64,000 bases of DNA from Megascapheus bottae (GCA_024803745.1 JANJXV010000004.1:48625358-48689357); one strand, 5' to 3'; positions 1-12,233 are shown, numbered from the stretch's first letter. Notes: generated by a model from the sequence alone, not told the origin. A program made the numbers and translations.

Positions 1-775
1 GCAATATGGCAGTTCCTCAAAAGACTAAACATAGAACTTCCCTATGACCCAGCAATTCCACTACTTGACATTTACACAATCGTCCAGAAACAAAAACATA
101 CTAAATCCACTAGACAGTGATGTTTATTGCAGCACTATTTACCATAGCCAAGATATGGAACCAACCCAGATGCCCCTCAGTTGATGAGTGGATCAACAAG
201 ATGTGGAGGAATTCTATGCTGCTGTCAGAAACAATGATATTACCCCATTTGTAAGGAAATGGAAAGACTTAGAAAAAATCATATTAAGTGAAGTAAGCCA
301 GACCCAAAAGAACATAGGCTCAATGGTTTCCCTCATTTGTCATAATCAGTACTGACCTTGGGCTCTCCTAGCAGATATTTACAATAGAGCAAAACCTAGA
401 TACATACGACCATGTATTTTGACGTTAAATGAAAGGACCTCCAGGATATAGAAACAAAAGCCATATAATGAGTGATTGTTGTCCTTAATGTACTATGTTT
501 ACTCTCATCTCTTTTCTGTCCCTTGGTTATGTCATATTGTTACAGTATTTCACCTTGTTATCTGAAATATTTTATATATGCATATTTAATTATTTGCAAT
601 AGGATAGGGAAGGGGGGACAACACAATGAGGGGCAACGGTGGGGGAGGGAAATGTGGACCAAGACATGAGAAAGGATATCAATGTTTGTGAAGTAAGGCA
701 CCTTCTATCTGGTGAATATAATGTAACCCTTCTATTAATTACAATAAAAACATATGGAAAAAACTTTTAAAAAAA
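1..775 (+). mobile_element. L1 LINE 3' portion, cut by window start
   Basis: Remnant of a LINE-1: decayed ORF2 C-terminal codons (about 1-330) followed by the 3' UTR. The order matches the L1 copies at 17960-19251 and 60305-60738: C-terminal region, a 3' UTR with a G-rich run near 605-655, then an 'attacaataaaaa' end and an A-rich tail to about 775. ORF2 is broken by stops and frame changes, so no protein is made. The 5' part lies outside the window. Confidence 0.9.
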
Positions 776-873
776 GTGTCTCATAGAATTTCCTGTCTAG
801 ACTGGCTTCCAACTGTGATCTTTAGTCTCCTGAGTAGCTAGAATTAGAGTCATGAGCCAGTCTGGTGCCTGAT
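773..873 (-). repeat. B1-like SINE monomer
   Basis: The reverse complement reads as a 7SL/B1-type left monomer: 'ggctcatgactctaattc', then 'tagctactcaggag', then the 'gaagccagtctag' block. The ID-like right half is absent. It abuts the A-tail of the preceding L1. Confidence 0.65.
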
Positions 874-1133
874 TCTTTTATAACTTAAACAATAAATATA
901 GGAATGAAATGTTGAGCATATACAAATAATTACTAAGCACATGAATAAGAAAATTAATGCTTTTCTAAAATGATCATTTATGCTCAGATGCCAGTGATTT
1001 TTGCCTACAATTCTAATTGTGAAACTTAGATCAGAAGCATTACATTTGAAGACTAGCCTAGTTATACCCATGAGACATCCTCTCTACCAATGGGTTGCTG
1101 TGGTAATATGTGGCACCCAGTATGATTTGTGCT

Positions 1134-1372
1134 TTTATTTTTTGTTTGTTTTTGATCAGTGATGAGGTTGAACTCAAGGCCTGGGCACCATCCCTGAACT
1201 CTTCAGATCCAGGCTAACACTCTACCATTTGAGCTCAGCACCACTTCTGGTTTTCTGATGATTAATTGGAGATAAGAGTCACAGGACTTTTGTCTCCCGG
1301 CTGGCTTTGAACTGCCATCCTCAGATCTCAGCCTCCTGAGTAGCTAGGTTTACAAGCATGAGCCATGAGATT
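1134..1372 (-). repeat. B1/ID composite SINE
   Basis: Minus-strand dimeric SINE. The left monomer shows the 7SL-like 'ggctcatgc...tagctactcaggaggctgagatctgagga' pattern, then a 'ctccaattaatc' linker, then an ID-like right monomer with 'gagttcaacctc' as B-box-like end. A T-rich run at 1134-1155 is the A-tail on the element strand. Confidence 0.85.
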
Positions 1373-1652
1373 TTCCCAGAAATCTTAATATTGTGAGATT
1401 GTTTCCTTTGCGCTTATGTCTGGACTTTACACTTTTCTCAGTCTATTAGTATATTAATGCTACTGTAACATGCACTTTTAACTAAGAGTCTTTGGTATAC
1501 TTTCTTGTATATAAGCAATAGTTTTTCAGGGCTTTTTACACTCACAAATGTAAAGGAATGTACTCTCTCTCCCTAGTGCTGTCTAGTGTCACATGAGAGA
1601 AGCTTACCCATGATCAAACACTGCCATCAGAATGGGATCATTTGTTGCTGCC

Positions 1653-1869
1653 GAAGAATCTTCTTTTATTTCCAGTCCTGGTCTTGAGCTCAGGGCCTGA
1701 GCACTGTCCTTGGACTTTCTCAAGGCTAGAGCTCTATCACTTGAGCCTCAGCACCACTTCCGGCTTTTTTTCTATATGTGGGTACCAAGGAATCGAACCT
1801 GGGTCTTCATGCATGCTAGGCAAGCACTTTAACCACTAGTCCAAACTCCCGGCCCGAAGAATCTTCTTT
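1653..1869 (-). repeat. IDL-Geo-type dimeric SINE with 14-bp TSD
   Basis: Full-length tRNA-derived dimeric SINE on the minus strand, body 1667-1855. The left ID-like module starts 'gggccgggagtttgg' and carries 'agcatgcatgaagaccc' and 'ggttcgattccttgg'; the right module ends 'aggactgg'. It is flanked by a perfect 14-bp direct repeat, 'gaagaatcttcttt', at 1653-1666 and 1856-1869, the hallmark of L1-machinery insertion. The shadow open frame inside it is not a gene. Confidence 0.95.
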
Positions 1870-1933
1870 GAAACACCGCCCTCTATGATTAACTCCTGGC
1901 TTTGTTCATTTTGGGTTTTTGGAATTCTTCATT

Positions 1934-1976
1934 TTATATATATATATATATATATTTTATATATAGTGTGTGTGTC
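1934..1976. repeat. (TA)n/(GT)n microsatellite
   Basis: An alternating TA run followed by a short GTGTGTGT stretch. No function is implied. Confidence 0.9.
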
Positions 1977-2209
1977 ATGCATATATGACATTGTACCAAG
2001 TAGTTTTGCTACTTTAAAATGCCTCCGTGCTTTCTTTGCCTATTTATCTTCCCTTCATTCTTAATTGAGGTCAATCAATTTGACAGTGATTTCAAAACAA
2101 AATAAACTACACTTATTGTTACATGTTACATATATTGTCCCTTTAATAATCATACAATCAAAATACACAATTAAGCAAAGAATGTTCTGTTAAAAACTAG
2201 CAGATAGCC

Positions 2210-2445
2210 AAGTACCAGTGGCTCACTGAAATCCTAGCTATTTAGGAGGCTGATATATGAGGATTGCTGTTCAAAGCCAGTCCAGGCAGAAATATCCCCA
2301 CATCTCCAATTAACCACTCAAAACATGGCAATAAAACTGTGGCTCAAAGTAATAGAGCACTAACCCTGAGTGAAAGAACTCAGGGACAGTACCCAGACAC
2401 TGAGTTCAAGCCCTACAGCCACTACCACCACCAACAAGAAATCAT
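2210..2445 (+). repeat. B1/ID composite SINE
   Basis: Plus-strand copy: 'agtggctcactgaaatcc' left start, 'ctccaattaaccactc' linker, right ID-like monomer ending 'gagttcaagccc', then a degenerate tail of CCA/ACC triplets. Diverged, so an older insertion. Confidence 0.85.
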
Positions 2446-4404
2446 CACATTTAAAATAAAGTATCACCCTTAAACTGGAATTCTATTGAGGTGTAATTTG
2501 TGTGTACAAGTCAGGAGCAAATTGAAATCATATGACATGAGTTCAGGGCCCCTGACAATGTCATCTTTGTCAATATGTCTGCCCTCTAACCTCCAACAAG
2601 TTCTAGGGCCTGAAAATAAGATAAAGACATATTTATTTGAGTTGTTATATCTGTTAAACACAAACATAATGTGCCTCACTAGCTAGGATGAGCCTTTCAG
2701 ATTAGTGTCTTCATTTTCCTGGATGTGTAGTTATGAGGGAAAAGACATCAGTTCCTCCAACAGGAACATTGTGACATCTGTGAGATGTCATATTGTAGCA
2801 AAAGTGTTTCTGGTACTGGGATGTGGCTTTGTGGAGATCAAGAAAAATAAGTGGTGATGTTTAAGAATTTATCTAGGCCCAAATCTTCAAGACTTTCAAA
2901 TCATTTTAGCTGCTGACATGTCGTGTTACACCTTTTAGAACTATGCATTGGTTCTGAAAAGAAGAAAGCTACCATGTGTGTGCTGACTTACCATCTTTCC
3001 CATAAGTGCTCTTTGAAGTGACTGCAACCACTCACATAGGTCTCTGCCATGAGGCAGGAAGGTTGCCCTTTGGGAAAGACACCACATCAAAGGGAGAGCA
3101 AAAGCCTATCTAAATTATTTTAGAGTCTGGTTATTAAAGCACCGGCATAATGAAGTTAGATATTTGAGTGCAAATGCTTTGCTCTTTCCTGATTGCTCCC
3201 TGACATGGCAGGGACTTTCCATTTGCACGTCAAAGCAAATGTGGGAGAGAGTTGAAAACTTTTTCCAAATGCAATCCACAATTTAGAGAAAGCTTGGGTG
3301 AGAAGAAATGCAAAAATCATCATCAACATCACCCGCTAAGTAAGCAAATAACTAAGTAAAGAAAATGACAGGAATGAGGAAGAGCCTCAGACTCAGCAAA
3401 AGCCAGGGGCAGAGAAGACGTCCCTGGGAGACTAGCCTTTTGCTTTCAGTGTCTATCATAACCATTTCTATAATTTTAGGGTGAAGGTCTATTTTTGTGC
3501 ATAAGAAATTTGGAATCAATTTCTGTTGGAAAGTATTACAATTAGTGTACACATATAATATACTAATTTTCTGCCACTTTCATTGACCTCAGACTCATTT
3601 ATTCATTTCTCTCATAAGCATGTTTTTAAAGAAATGCTAACATCCCCCAAGCATGGACTTCAATACTGGTAGTAAATACAGTAGAACACAAACAATCTTT
3701 AGTGGCAAAGCCCATCGAGACAAGGAGAATGCATTTAAGAAATAATTGTATCAATGAATACACTTACAAAATAATATAATTTTTTGGTGAAGTATTAGGG
3801 TGAATAAAAACTGCATACCGACAAGATTAAATTACTACTCTAGGGAGCTGTAATGTTGTATTTGGAGAGAATGAAGACTAGCTAAGTGTCATACTAATGG
3901 GAAGAATATTGTAAAGGAACTCCAGGATGTAGCTCTGTAGCAGGAATGAGGGACATGGCCTCACAGTGTGGGTGACATGTGATAAGAAGAGGGAGGGTAC
4001 CAAAGGTCCAGATGGCGAAGGGATGCAATCCATGGGTATAGAATCAGAATAAATAAAAGCATATTTTACTCTAAATTTAATTGAATATTAATTGATAATT
4101 TAATATCTTTGGAAATAGGTTATTTAGCTGTAACGCATTAGAAACAAAACAAGTCCTGACTTGCCATTGTAGAATTTGGTACAGCATGGAAATGGATCAT
4201 CACAATCGGCAGACGACGTGGACTGTGGCAGACACAAAGAGGGGCACCACTCTTAGATGGCTGTGATGCTGGGGAAATGGCCCATCCCAAGAACTTGGAG
4301 GTGCATAGAAATCATGAGAATTAGCAGTGCTATGGGATAATGCAGTGAGAGCTTAGGACATCCATTGTCCAGGCTTTCACATCAGTCAGGAGTCACATGG
4401 ATGG
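2446..4404. other. Unannotated AT-rich sequence
   Basis: I recognise no gene, RNA or repeat here. The open frames (62-69 codons) show no family motif, occur on both strands over the same bases, and have no supported splice context. Short GA-rich and TG-rich patches occur. An ancient repeat too decayed to see by eye is possible. Confidence 0.5.
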
Positions 4405-4592
4405 ATAATGGGCTTGAACACAGGGCCTGGACACTGTGACTCAGTTCTTTTGCTCAAAGATAGCATTCTATGCCTTTGAACTACAGTGCCACTTCCGGTT
4501 TTTTGGTGGCTCATTTGAGATAAGGTTTTCATGTACTTGAAATCTCCTGAGTGGCTAGGATTATAGGTCTCAGCCATCAGCACCTGGCTGTA
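4405..4592 (-). repeat. B1/ID composite SINE
   Basis: Minus-strand copy ending (element 3') at 'gggcttgaacacagggcc'. It retains 'gccacttccggttttttgg' and the left-monomer 'ctcctgagtggctagg' block. The open frame across it is a by-product. Confidence 0.8.
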
Positions 4593-5994
4593 ACTTAGTT
4601 TCTTAAGCATGATGAGAATGCCCAGACAATTGAGAGTATCTGAAAGTGTTGGCATTTTGTAGAGTGGGTGTGTGTTCAGCAGAGAAAAAAGTATAAATCT
4701 TTAAGTTACTATTTTAAATGATTGAGTCTTATAATGTATGGGATTATGTTCATAGAGATAATGGATAGATTATAGATGGATAGATTTGGATAGATGATAA
4801 ACATGATAGAGGACTGATAGATACTGACACTTTTTCAGTTTGCTAACAGAACAGCCGTTTTAACTTTAATTTGCGACAGTCTATTTCCAAAGTGACACTG
4901 AAATGATATCCTAGAATACCTAGATGTTTATTTTTAAGAGTCAAGAAATTATTCTATAACAGAAAGATGAAAATAATGAATCTATTAATACCTTTCAATA
5001 ACAACTATATGTAACAACGCTTGCCAAGAAACACCTAAAATTAAGGATGGTATTTTCACATGTTACATTCATTAAAAAAATTATTAACCTTCTGGGATGG
5101 GTTCATTAGAAAATTATTAAAATAATGTTTAAGTCCTATAGGGAATTTATAACTTCTTATGTGAATGGAAAGAGGGTCATAAAAAGTCACTATCCAGTCT
5201 TTAGTGAAGTAACCATCAAGTCTGTTTCCAAACAACTTAAAGGCAACAGAAAAAAGGCATTCCTTTGTTTTACTTCAGTTATTTATGCATTAGACTTTCC
5301 CTATTATTTGTAAAATAAATTAAAAATAGAAGAGATAAGCAGAATTGTGGTCACATACCAAATGCAATGTGGTAGTATAATGGTTATGCAAAGTGATATT
5401 TGATCTTCCCTAAAAATGTCAAGATGGACATATTATTATTACTCAGATTTTACTATGTATAAATGATGACACAGAATTCGGTTTTAATTAAAAGAATATA
5501 ACTGTAAGATCTATCTCTACAATATGTATAGTATTTTTTCCCATAACACTTCTAACCTACATTGATAATATATTTTACAGCTCTTTCTCCAAGGCAAGTA
5601 TTTCTTCTAAATGGTCTGTGCAAATATATCAATATATGAGTTCAGTATTGTACTTCAAGCAATTGTCAGAGAGAAGAGGATGAAAGAGAAATCCATCATT
5701 TTCATTAGTACTTATTACTAAATCTATTTTAATGATGAAGCCACACTTATTTTTATACTATCAATATTTTTCTAATCTTTAAGAGCTCAGACATGAAAAT
5801 TGCTTGCTGAAATTTTGTTCTCTACCACTGACTGATTGATGATTTTCTTTATAGCAGCTTTATTAGTAACATAATATAGAGAAATACCAAATACTATGCC
5901 AGTTCTTTACAGTTATAAAGAATGGCCTATAGATTTTGGGAATTCCTAATGACTTCAGTCTTTAAGTGTCCCCTTTTTAAAATGTCCTACCTTC

Positions 5995-5996
<2 letters not shown>
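4593..5996. other. Unannotated AT-rich sequence with GATA-like patch
   Basis: No gene recognised. Imperfect GATA/GATG tetranucleotide repeats lie at about 4755-4815. The 62-codon frame near 5125 has no recognisable domain and no supporting context. Confidence 0.5.
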
Positions 5997-6035
<39 letters not shown>

Positions 6036-6047
6036 GTGTGTGTGTGT
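5997..6047. repeat. (GT)n microsatellite
   Basis: About 24 GT units with one CG interruption, beside the element-3' end of the minus-strand SINE that follows. It was probably seeded in that SINE's tail. Confidence 0.97.
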
Positions 6048-6292
6048 CTTCTGCCAGGGTGTGAAACTCAGGTCCTCACATTTTCATTTGGCTTTTCTGT
6101 TGTCATCGTAGTTGTAGTCATCTTCGTTGTTGTTTCTCATAGCTGGTACTCTACCTCTTGTACCACAATTTCAGTCTGATGGCTTTGCTAGTTAATTGAG
6201 TATAAGAGTCTCTCTGACCTTTGTGCCCAAGCTGGGCTTTGAAATTTGATCTTCTGAATAGCATGAAATATAGGATTAAACCACTAGTGTCC
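6048..6292 (-). repeat. B1/ID composite SINE, diverged
   Basis: Minus-strand copy with 'tgaaactcaggtcc' at its 3' end, 'ttaattgagtataagagtc' linker, and a 'gggctttgaaatttgatc' left-monomer block. A GTT/GTC-rich stretch at 6104-6137 replaces part of the right monomer, so it is old or rearranged. Confidence 0.7.
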
Positions 6293-7215
6293 CTGTTTCT
6301 AACTCCATTCTTAATTACTGCTATGTTTGCATACTGGTTTTGCATTCAGAAGTCTCTTGTTTCTCTGTTTAAGCCATTGGATATTCTAATGTTTCTGCAA
6401 CTAAATGCATGCATGAACTTTACTATCAAAGATACAATATGGATGCATAGATCCCTTGTGGTACATGAATAGTTGATGTTCATCTCCCATATATTACCCA
6501 GGCTGTAGAGCATTTACCTATGCTTAGGGATCAATGAGAATATCTTACAGACCCAGACTAAGTATTCCTCTGCTCTTACCAATGTATTGCTGTGGCTTAT
6601 AGAGTTCACTTTTAAATTTTCTAAGTACTTAAGGTCATAGATTAGCCCTTGCTCATTCAGCCTGTTTTTATGTTTGCTTTACACACTCCTAGATATTTTT
6701 CCAATTACCAAAGGAAAGTAACTTAACTCATTTAATGTTTCTCCTAACAGGGAAGCCTTTATGTTTGAAAGCTCTATTTCCCGTCTTTCCTTTGCATCCT
6801 TTCCATAGAAAACATGACATAATGAATTTATGGCAGTTAACATTTCATATCAATTACATATTGAAGATCTCAAAGGTAGAAGACTATAGCACTTTTCACA
6901 TTTGAGAAAAGTATATTTTAAAGCCATTTACAAGCTATGTGTACTTTCTGTGATCAATGCAGAGATCTGGCATGAGTTAAATTAACGTGAATCACGTGTG
7001 GCCATATAAGAAATAGTAATATTATATGATTGTCCTATGATAGAAAAATGTTATTTAATGAAAAAGTCAACTAAGAAGGTTGCAAAATTCCTAGTCCAGT
7101 GAAGGCCAGTGTCTTCTGGATACCTTTTTACATTTCAGAGTGAGTCACATGTTCCGTAATTATTTCAAGCAAATCAACTCACATATGTTTCATGTGAGAA
7201 ATACCCAAAACTCTT
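6293..7215. other. Unannotated sequence
   Basis: Mixed AT-rich sequence with no supportable gene or repeat. The minus and plus frames near 6151-6472 are overlapping chance frames. Confidence 0.5.
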
Positions 7216-7404
7216 TTTTCCACATATTTTTATTGTAATTAATAGAAGGGTTACATTATATTCACCAGAAAGAAGGTGCACTACTTCACAAAAATTGATA
7301 CCCTTTGTCATGTCTTGGTCCCCATTTCCTTCCCCTACACCTCATCTCTTTTCCCCCCTTCCTTATCTGATTTCAAATAACCAAATAAGCATATGTACAA
7401 TAGC
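7216..7404 (-). mobile_element. L1 LINE 3' end, 5'-truncated
   Basis: Minus-strand L1 3' terminus only: 'tttttattgtaattaatagaagggttacattatat' pattern, the C-rich complement of the G-rich 3' UTR at about 7320-7366, and 'caaataaccaaataagcatat'. Same family as the copies at 9768, 38853 and 57440. No ORF2 sequence and no clear TSD. Confidence 0.9.
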
Positions 7405-7575
7405 GTTTTGGGATATGACTTTTGAGGAAGAAATAGTTTTTGTGTAATTACTTAAATAATAGATTAAAATAATGTAGAAATGATCCTCTACACAGAAAAA
7501 TAACTCCTATGGGCCATCCAAGGTGAAAGTATATTTCTGGCCTCATCCATCCAGGAAGCTTCTACATTGTACTTC

Positions 7576-8060
7576 CTAAATCATCTTTTTTTTTTTTGAC
7601 AAACATATACAATTAACTGTTTGAAGGACTTTCATTCTGTCATGTCCATTTAAGTCTGATCAAGGTACCTTGAACAGACTCGTGCCTTCTTAATCTTTCA
7701 TTCCCCTCCCACTTCCAAGCCAATTTCAGCAAGCTCCATTGTTCCATGTTCACACATGTACACAAAGCATTTTGATTTCATTTACCCTTCTGCACCATCT
7801 CCATCTCCATTTTCTCTGACTCCCCCGGAGCCCGCAGAAGCAAACAGGACAGGATTCAAGCTCCCTAACATTTACTTTTGTTGGACATGCTTATTGTTCA
7901 AAAAGGTTTCACTATGGTATTTTACACATGAATTTCATTCCCTCACACACTCTTGCTTTCCTCATATCTATTATCCAACTTGCTTTCAGCAAGTTTTATT
8001 TTGTGTTCTTTATTCACTGACTATATTTCAGTACTGAATACTTCATCACATTCTGTTTCT
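7576..8060. repeat. Unclassified repeat-like block with T-run edge
   Basis: Starts with a run of about 13 T and continues as moderately pyrimidine-rich sequence containing 'ttcagcaagctccattgttc', a C-rich stretch near 7704-7717 and a CCGGAG-containing patch near 7824. It looks like a retroposed segment in minus orientation (T-run as A-tail), but I do not recognise the family and see no second copy here. The 93-codon plus frame inside it has no recognisable domain. Confidence 0.35.
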
Positions 8061-8099
8061 TTATCATACAGCTCTTCTAACATTTTCATTTTCATGATC

Positions 8100-8215
8100 A
8101 TAAACATGGCATATAGAACACACACATATATATACAATATCTAATGCATAATATAGTTATATATAATATAACATATATTATGTTATACCATATAACATAC
8201 AATATATTATTATAT
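8100..8215. repeat. AT-rich simple repeat
   Basis: Imperfect alternating TA/CA with many 'ataacatata' permutations; low complexity. Confidence 0.85.
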
Positions 8216-8335
8216 ACTTCAGAAAAATGAAAAATAACTTAAAAATAAGACAAAAAACAGAACCATGTAGAAGCCATATTGAATACCTATAATAGTATGT
8301 CAGTTGTTTTGGGCTAAATATAAAAAGGATTTTTT

Positions 8336-8582
8336 TGTTGTTGTTTTCTTTTTTTGTTTTATTTTGTTTGTTTTGGTTTTTTTGCCAGTCCTGGGCTTGG
8401 GCTCAGGGCTTGAGCACTGTCCTTGGATTTTCTCAAGGCTAGCACTCTACCACTTGAGCCTCAGCACCACTTCCGGCTTTTTGCTATGTATGTGGTACCA
8501 AGGAATCGAACCCAGGTCTTCATGCATGCTAGGCAAGCACTCTACCACTAGGCCAAACTCCCGGCCCTGTTGTTGTTTTCTT
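8336..8582 (-). repeat. IDL-Geo-type SINE with 15-bp TSD, nested in a SINE tail
   Basis: Full minus-strand copy (body about 8386-8567, T-rich edge before it). A perfect 15-bp direct repeat 'tgttgttgttttctt' lies at 8336-8350 and 8568-8582. The target was the T-rich tail of the composite SINE at 8583-8837, so this insertion is the younger of the two. Confidence 0.93.
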
Positions 8583-8837
8583 GTTTTGTTTCTGCTTTTG
8601 CTTTTGTGAGTCGTGGGACTTGAACTCTGAGCCTGGTCACTGTCCTTGAGCTCTTCAGCTCAAGGCTACTGCCCTACCCCTTGAGCCACAGCACCAGCCA
8701 CTTCTAGTTTTCTAGAGATTAATTGGAAATAACAGTCTCATGGATTTTTGTGCCAGGGCTGGCTTTGAACCTCCGTCCTCAGATCTCAGTCTGCTTCCTA
8801 GCTAGGATTACATGTGTGAACCATTGGCATCCAGCTG
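8583..8837 (-). repeat. B1/ID composite SINE, host of nested SINE
   Basis: Minus-strand copy with 'gagtcgtgggacttgaac' as the 3' end and a left monomer ending 'accattggcatccagctg'. Its tail is split by the IDL-Geo insertion. An imperfect outer duplication ('aaaaggatttt' near 8323, 'aaaaggtttta' near 8844) may be its own TSD. Confidence 0.85.
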
Positions 8838-9767
8838 AATTCAAAAGGTTTTATCAAAAGCAAAGCCAAAAAAAGAAAAAATCCGAACAAAATCTGAGAT
8901 GACAGTTCTTGCTGGGTTGGTAGCTTATCTAGATCACGTAACGTCTGTAATTTTCACCAGGCTAGAATTCTCTGTCACTATGTGCTACTATAACATATGC
9001 TCACCAGGTTTCCTGGCATATATTTTCTACTTCTGTTTGAATCCTACAATAATCCTGTCATTGAGGAAATAAAGTGGAAAATATCCATGGTGGCATACGG
9101 TTTCACCTCTGTGGGAAAAATAAATGTCAACATAGACTGTTAAGATGGCCCCAGTTCTCACTATAACATGAAGAAAATAATATAACTTCTTGCCTGGTCT
9201 TCTCACCTCATTCTTGTAAATTTAGACAACTGCCTCTTCAATGACCAATATTATCTAAGAATTTAGGCTTTTAATAGGCCATATCAGCCCTTCTGGTCAA
9301 GATATTTAATAAGTGCTAAATCCCAAATTTAGATCCAGCTGTCTGTCTGTCTCTGAATACCTTGTGCTTACACAGCAACCAGTTATCCTTCACCACTGCT
9401 GCTATCACATTCTGTAAACAGTTTTCATGAAAATATGGATTAAAGAAAGATCACAACTCTCAGTGCCTTGAACTTCAGCCAAAATTTTTTTCCTGTTGAC
9501 ATCCAAAGGAAAGATCTATATTCCTACTAGTAGAAATAACCTTACAGTGAGCTCCCTCAAAACCTGAGAACTTTCAATGTACTTTCAATACGATCGTATT
9601 TCCTCTTAATAAACATTGGAAAACTACCTGACTAGGTCTCATGTTGAGCTAATTTTTCCCCAGAAATCTCTCACACTTGAAGATTTTAATACTACTTGTT
9701 CAATTATTTCTAGATTTGTTCCACAATTCTCAAAAAGTAATGAGTATTGATTGCCTCTGATGTCATT
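8838..9767. other. Unannotated sequence
   Basis: No gene or clear repeat recognised; AT-rich with short CTGT repeats near 9340-9352. Confidence 0.5.
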
Positions 9768-9956
9768 CTTTTTTTCATATATTTTTATTGTAATTAATAG
9801 AAGGGTTACATGATATTTGCCAGATAGATGGTGCATTAATTCCCATACATTGATACCCTTTCACATGTCTTGGTCCCCATTTCCCTCCCCTCACCCACAC
9901 CCCTCATCTTGTTTTCCTCCATTCCCTATCCAATTTCAAATAACCAAATACAAATA
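9768..9956 (-). mobile_element. L1 LINE 3' end, 5'-truncated
   Basis: Minus-strand L1 3' terminus of the same subfamily as 7216-7404: T-run, 'attgtaattaatagaaggg', C-rich tract at about 9880-9906, then 'ttcaaataaccaaatac'. Severely 5' truncated. The two short plus-strand frames over it are artefacts of the C-rich tract. Confidence 0.9.
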
Positions 9957-11724
9957 CTCTTTTCAGAACACAGCTTTATGTTTCTTTATATGTGTAGCTC
10001 TACCAAAGGACACCTTTTTCAGCAGTTACCATCAATATCTATTTGTCAACATTTAAAGTTCTAATCTGCCCTGCTCCTTTGAAGAATTCATATTTTAATA
10101 ATATTACAAATTATTTTTTAAATTTTTATATAATGTTTCAAGGCATTTTCCATTTAATTTCCATTCATTTTGCTTTATTGATTCCATTATTTTTAAAGGA
10201 TTCTTGAAGAAAAAGATAAGCTTTAAAACTTTATTAATACCTTATACACTTATCTGTAAGTTTATTGCCACAGAATGCTAAATATCTAAACCAAAATGCA
10301 AAAGAAGATATTTTTATTATTTTTAATGCTAAATTTTGTATTATTTTAAACCTGAATCTATGGTGACATATTATTATTTCCTTAAAAATGTTATTTATTA
10401 CTCTAATTTTTCCAAATGTGTAAAGTTTATTAAACTGCAAACTAAACTTGATTTTAAGAAAATAATATACAGGTAAGACTAAATATGCCCTAAAAACAAT
10501 AAAGTCATTTATATGCCCATGAAAAATTCACCATGACCTTCTCTGTCTTTTCACCAGTAAATTTTAAACAAAAGAATTAAGTTGATTTTTATGACAAATT
10601 TAAGGTGAAGGTTGTGAAAATTAAAATCACAATGTAAGTACTGGTAATTTAGAATTTTACAGTGAATGTATTGTGAATCAGTTTGGGGATTTGGCATAAG
10701 AAAATTTAAAATACCACTGTACACCATTAAAATAGCTAAAATTAAAGAGAAAAAAAATTCCAGTATAGTAGGAAGGATAGTAAATGAGTAGAATCTTCAA
10801 AATTGCCAGAGGGACTGCAAAGTCACACAAAAACAGCTGTTCTAGAGCACTCCTTGGATCTCTAACTCTATCCTTCAGATTTCACTGAGCACAGAGGAAT
10901 ATTTCTGAGCTAATACTAACAAACATTCACTGTGCTACTAAAAAGTTCGTTAAGGAAAGAATGCTTACAGCATTGTATTTATATGTCAGACTATCCTGTT
11001 CTTCAAGATAAGTGCACATGAAGTATTCATTCACCAAATGACCTGCACTTTGATGGTGATATCTTCCTTGAAAGATAGAGAGATATGTTCCCAGTAAAAC
11101 TACGCTATTATTCAAAATATCAGTAAGACCAAAGGTCTACATGTTCTATCACCTTTAATAACCTGCTCATGAAAGATGTTACAGATCTCATAGTTTTCCT
11201 TATAATTTTATTCTTTGTTTGTAAGTCGCTTGCTGAATTCAAAGTGATCAACATGTATTAGCTCCCTTCTATATTGGAATTTTAGCCAAACTGCAAATCA
11301 AGTCTATGAATAAATAAATTAGAGTTACAAATATCACATTTACACAATGAAAAATTGGGAGAAAAGTGTAGTTTGTATTAGCAAAAATTATATATGTGTC
11401 TTGGGGTCATTACAAGTGATGAAAACACAGTTCTTTCTTAGGGTTAGGTTCTTCTTTCTGTTGAGGGTGGAGAGGTACACTGAAAGCCTGACCCTTGTAG
11501 AACAGGGGCTCTACTTTGTGTCATAACTAGCCCTTTTTCTTTAGTTTGTTTTTTAAATAAAAGGTGGTGTTTTCTCCCAGATTGTGATCTTCCCATTCTC
11601 TGTAATTAATAGTAAGTACCTTGGATTACAGGTATAAGCCACTGAGAAGGCAGGAAGATAGGTAATTTTTATATCATGGCAGAAAAAGGCAGACACATAC
11701 ATGGCCCTGTGTAAAAAGTTAGAG
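9957..11724. other. Unannotated AT-rich sequence
   Basis: Very AT-rich at 10060-10760. No exon-like frame, RNA gene or identifiable repeat. Short frames near 10234 and 10927 lack any family signature. Confidence 0.5.
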
Positions 11725-11790
11725 GCTGGAGCAGGGACTAATGGAAGAGTGCTTGCTTAGCATGCACACCCCCTGGGTCTGATTCTTCAG
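11725..11790 (+). repeat. IDL-Geo SINE, left half (split copy, part 1)
   Basis: ID-like left monomer: 'ggaagagtgcttgcttagca', then 'gcacaccccctgggtctg', ending 'attcttcag' where the consensus continues into the 'ggtaccacatacatag' motif. That continuation resumes at 12246, after the LTR-like insertion, with the sequence around the break duplicated. Confidence 0.85.
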
Positions 11791-12233
11791 TGTTGGGGTT
11801 TTAAGTCCTCCTCCCTCCTGACCTGCAAATGGGATAGAGAAAACACTCCCATTCAGGATGAGCCAAGAAAGGAAAGGACCTACTGATGGCCTGTCCCCTA
11901 CCCCTCCTTCACCAAAGGACAATCAGAGGCATCAGGGAGATCCCTCAAGGCAGAACTCATTTATTGAGGCAGTACATTCAGCTAATATAGGATGCAGGAG
12001 CCTATCAGCACAAAGGTGGGCAAGGTGGGGAGAGGTATGTAAAGAAGAGGAATCATGTGCTGTCCTGGAGGGCAGAAGGGATCAGGTCCTATTGCAGAGG
12101 TAACCTAACTTTACATCACAAACCACAGCAACGCCTTCCAACCAGGCTACAGGCAGGTTGAGTACCAAAACCAGGAAATGAGCACTGGGCTATGAGTTAG
12201 GCATTCTTTTCTACAGCATAGGTTTCCATTTCC
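11791..12233 (-). mobile_element. LTR-like insertion inside a SINE
   Basis: Reads as a retroviral-type LTR on the minus strand: a TATA-like 'cctatattagc', a polyadenylation signal 'aataaa' at 11960-11965, a purine-biased stretch and a '...aaaaccccaaca' end (TGTTGGGG on plus at 11791). Positions 11795-12020 align by eye with 50989-51225 (shared 'gtacattcagctaatatagg' and 'aggacaatcaga'), but the upstream U3 part differs. A 13-bp direct repeat, 'ctgattcttcagt', borders it at 11779-11791 and 12234-12246, longer than expected for integrase. The U3 end lacks a clear TG, so it may be truncated. No coding capacity is visible. Confidence 0.7.
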
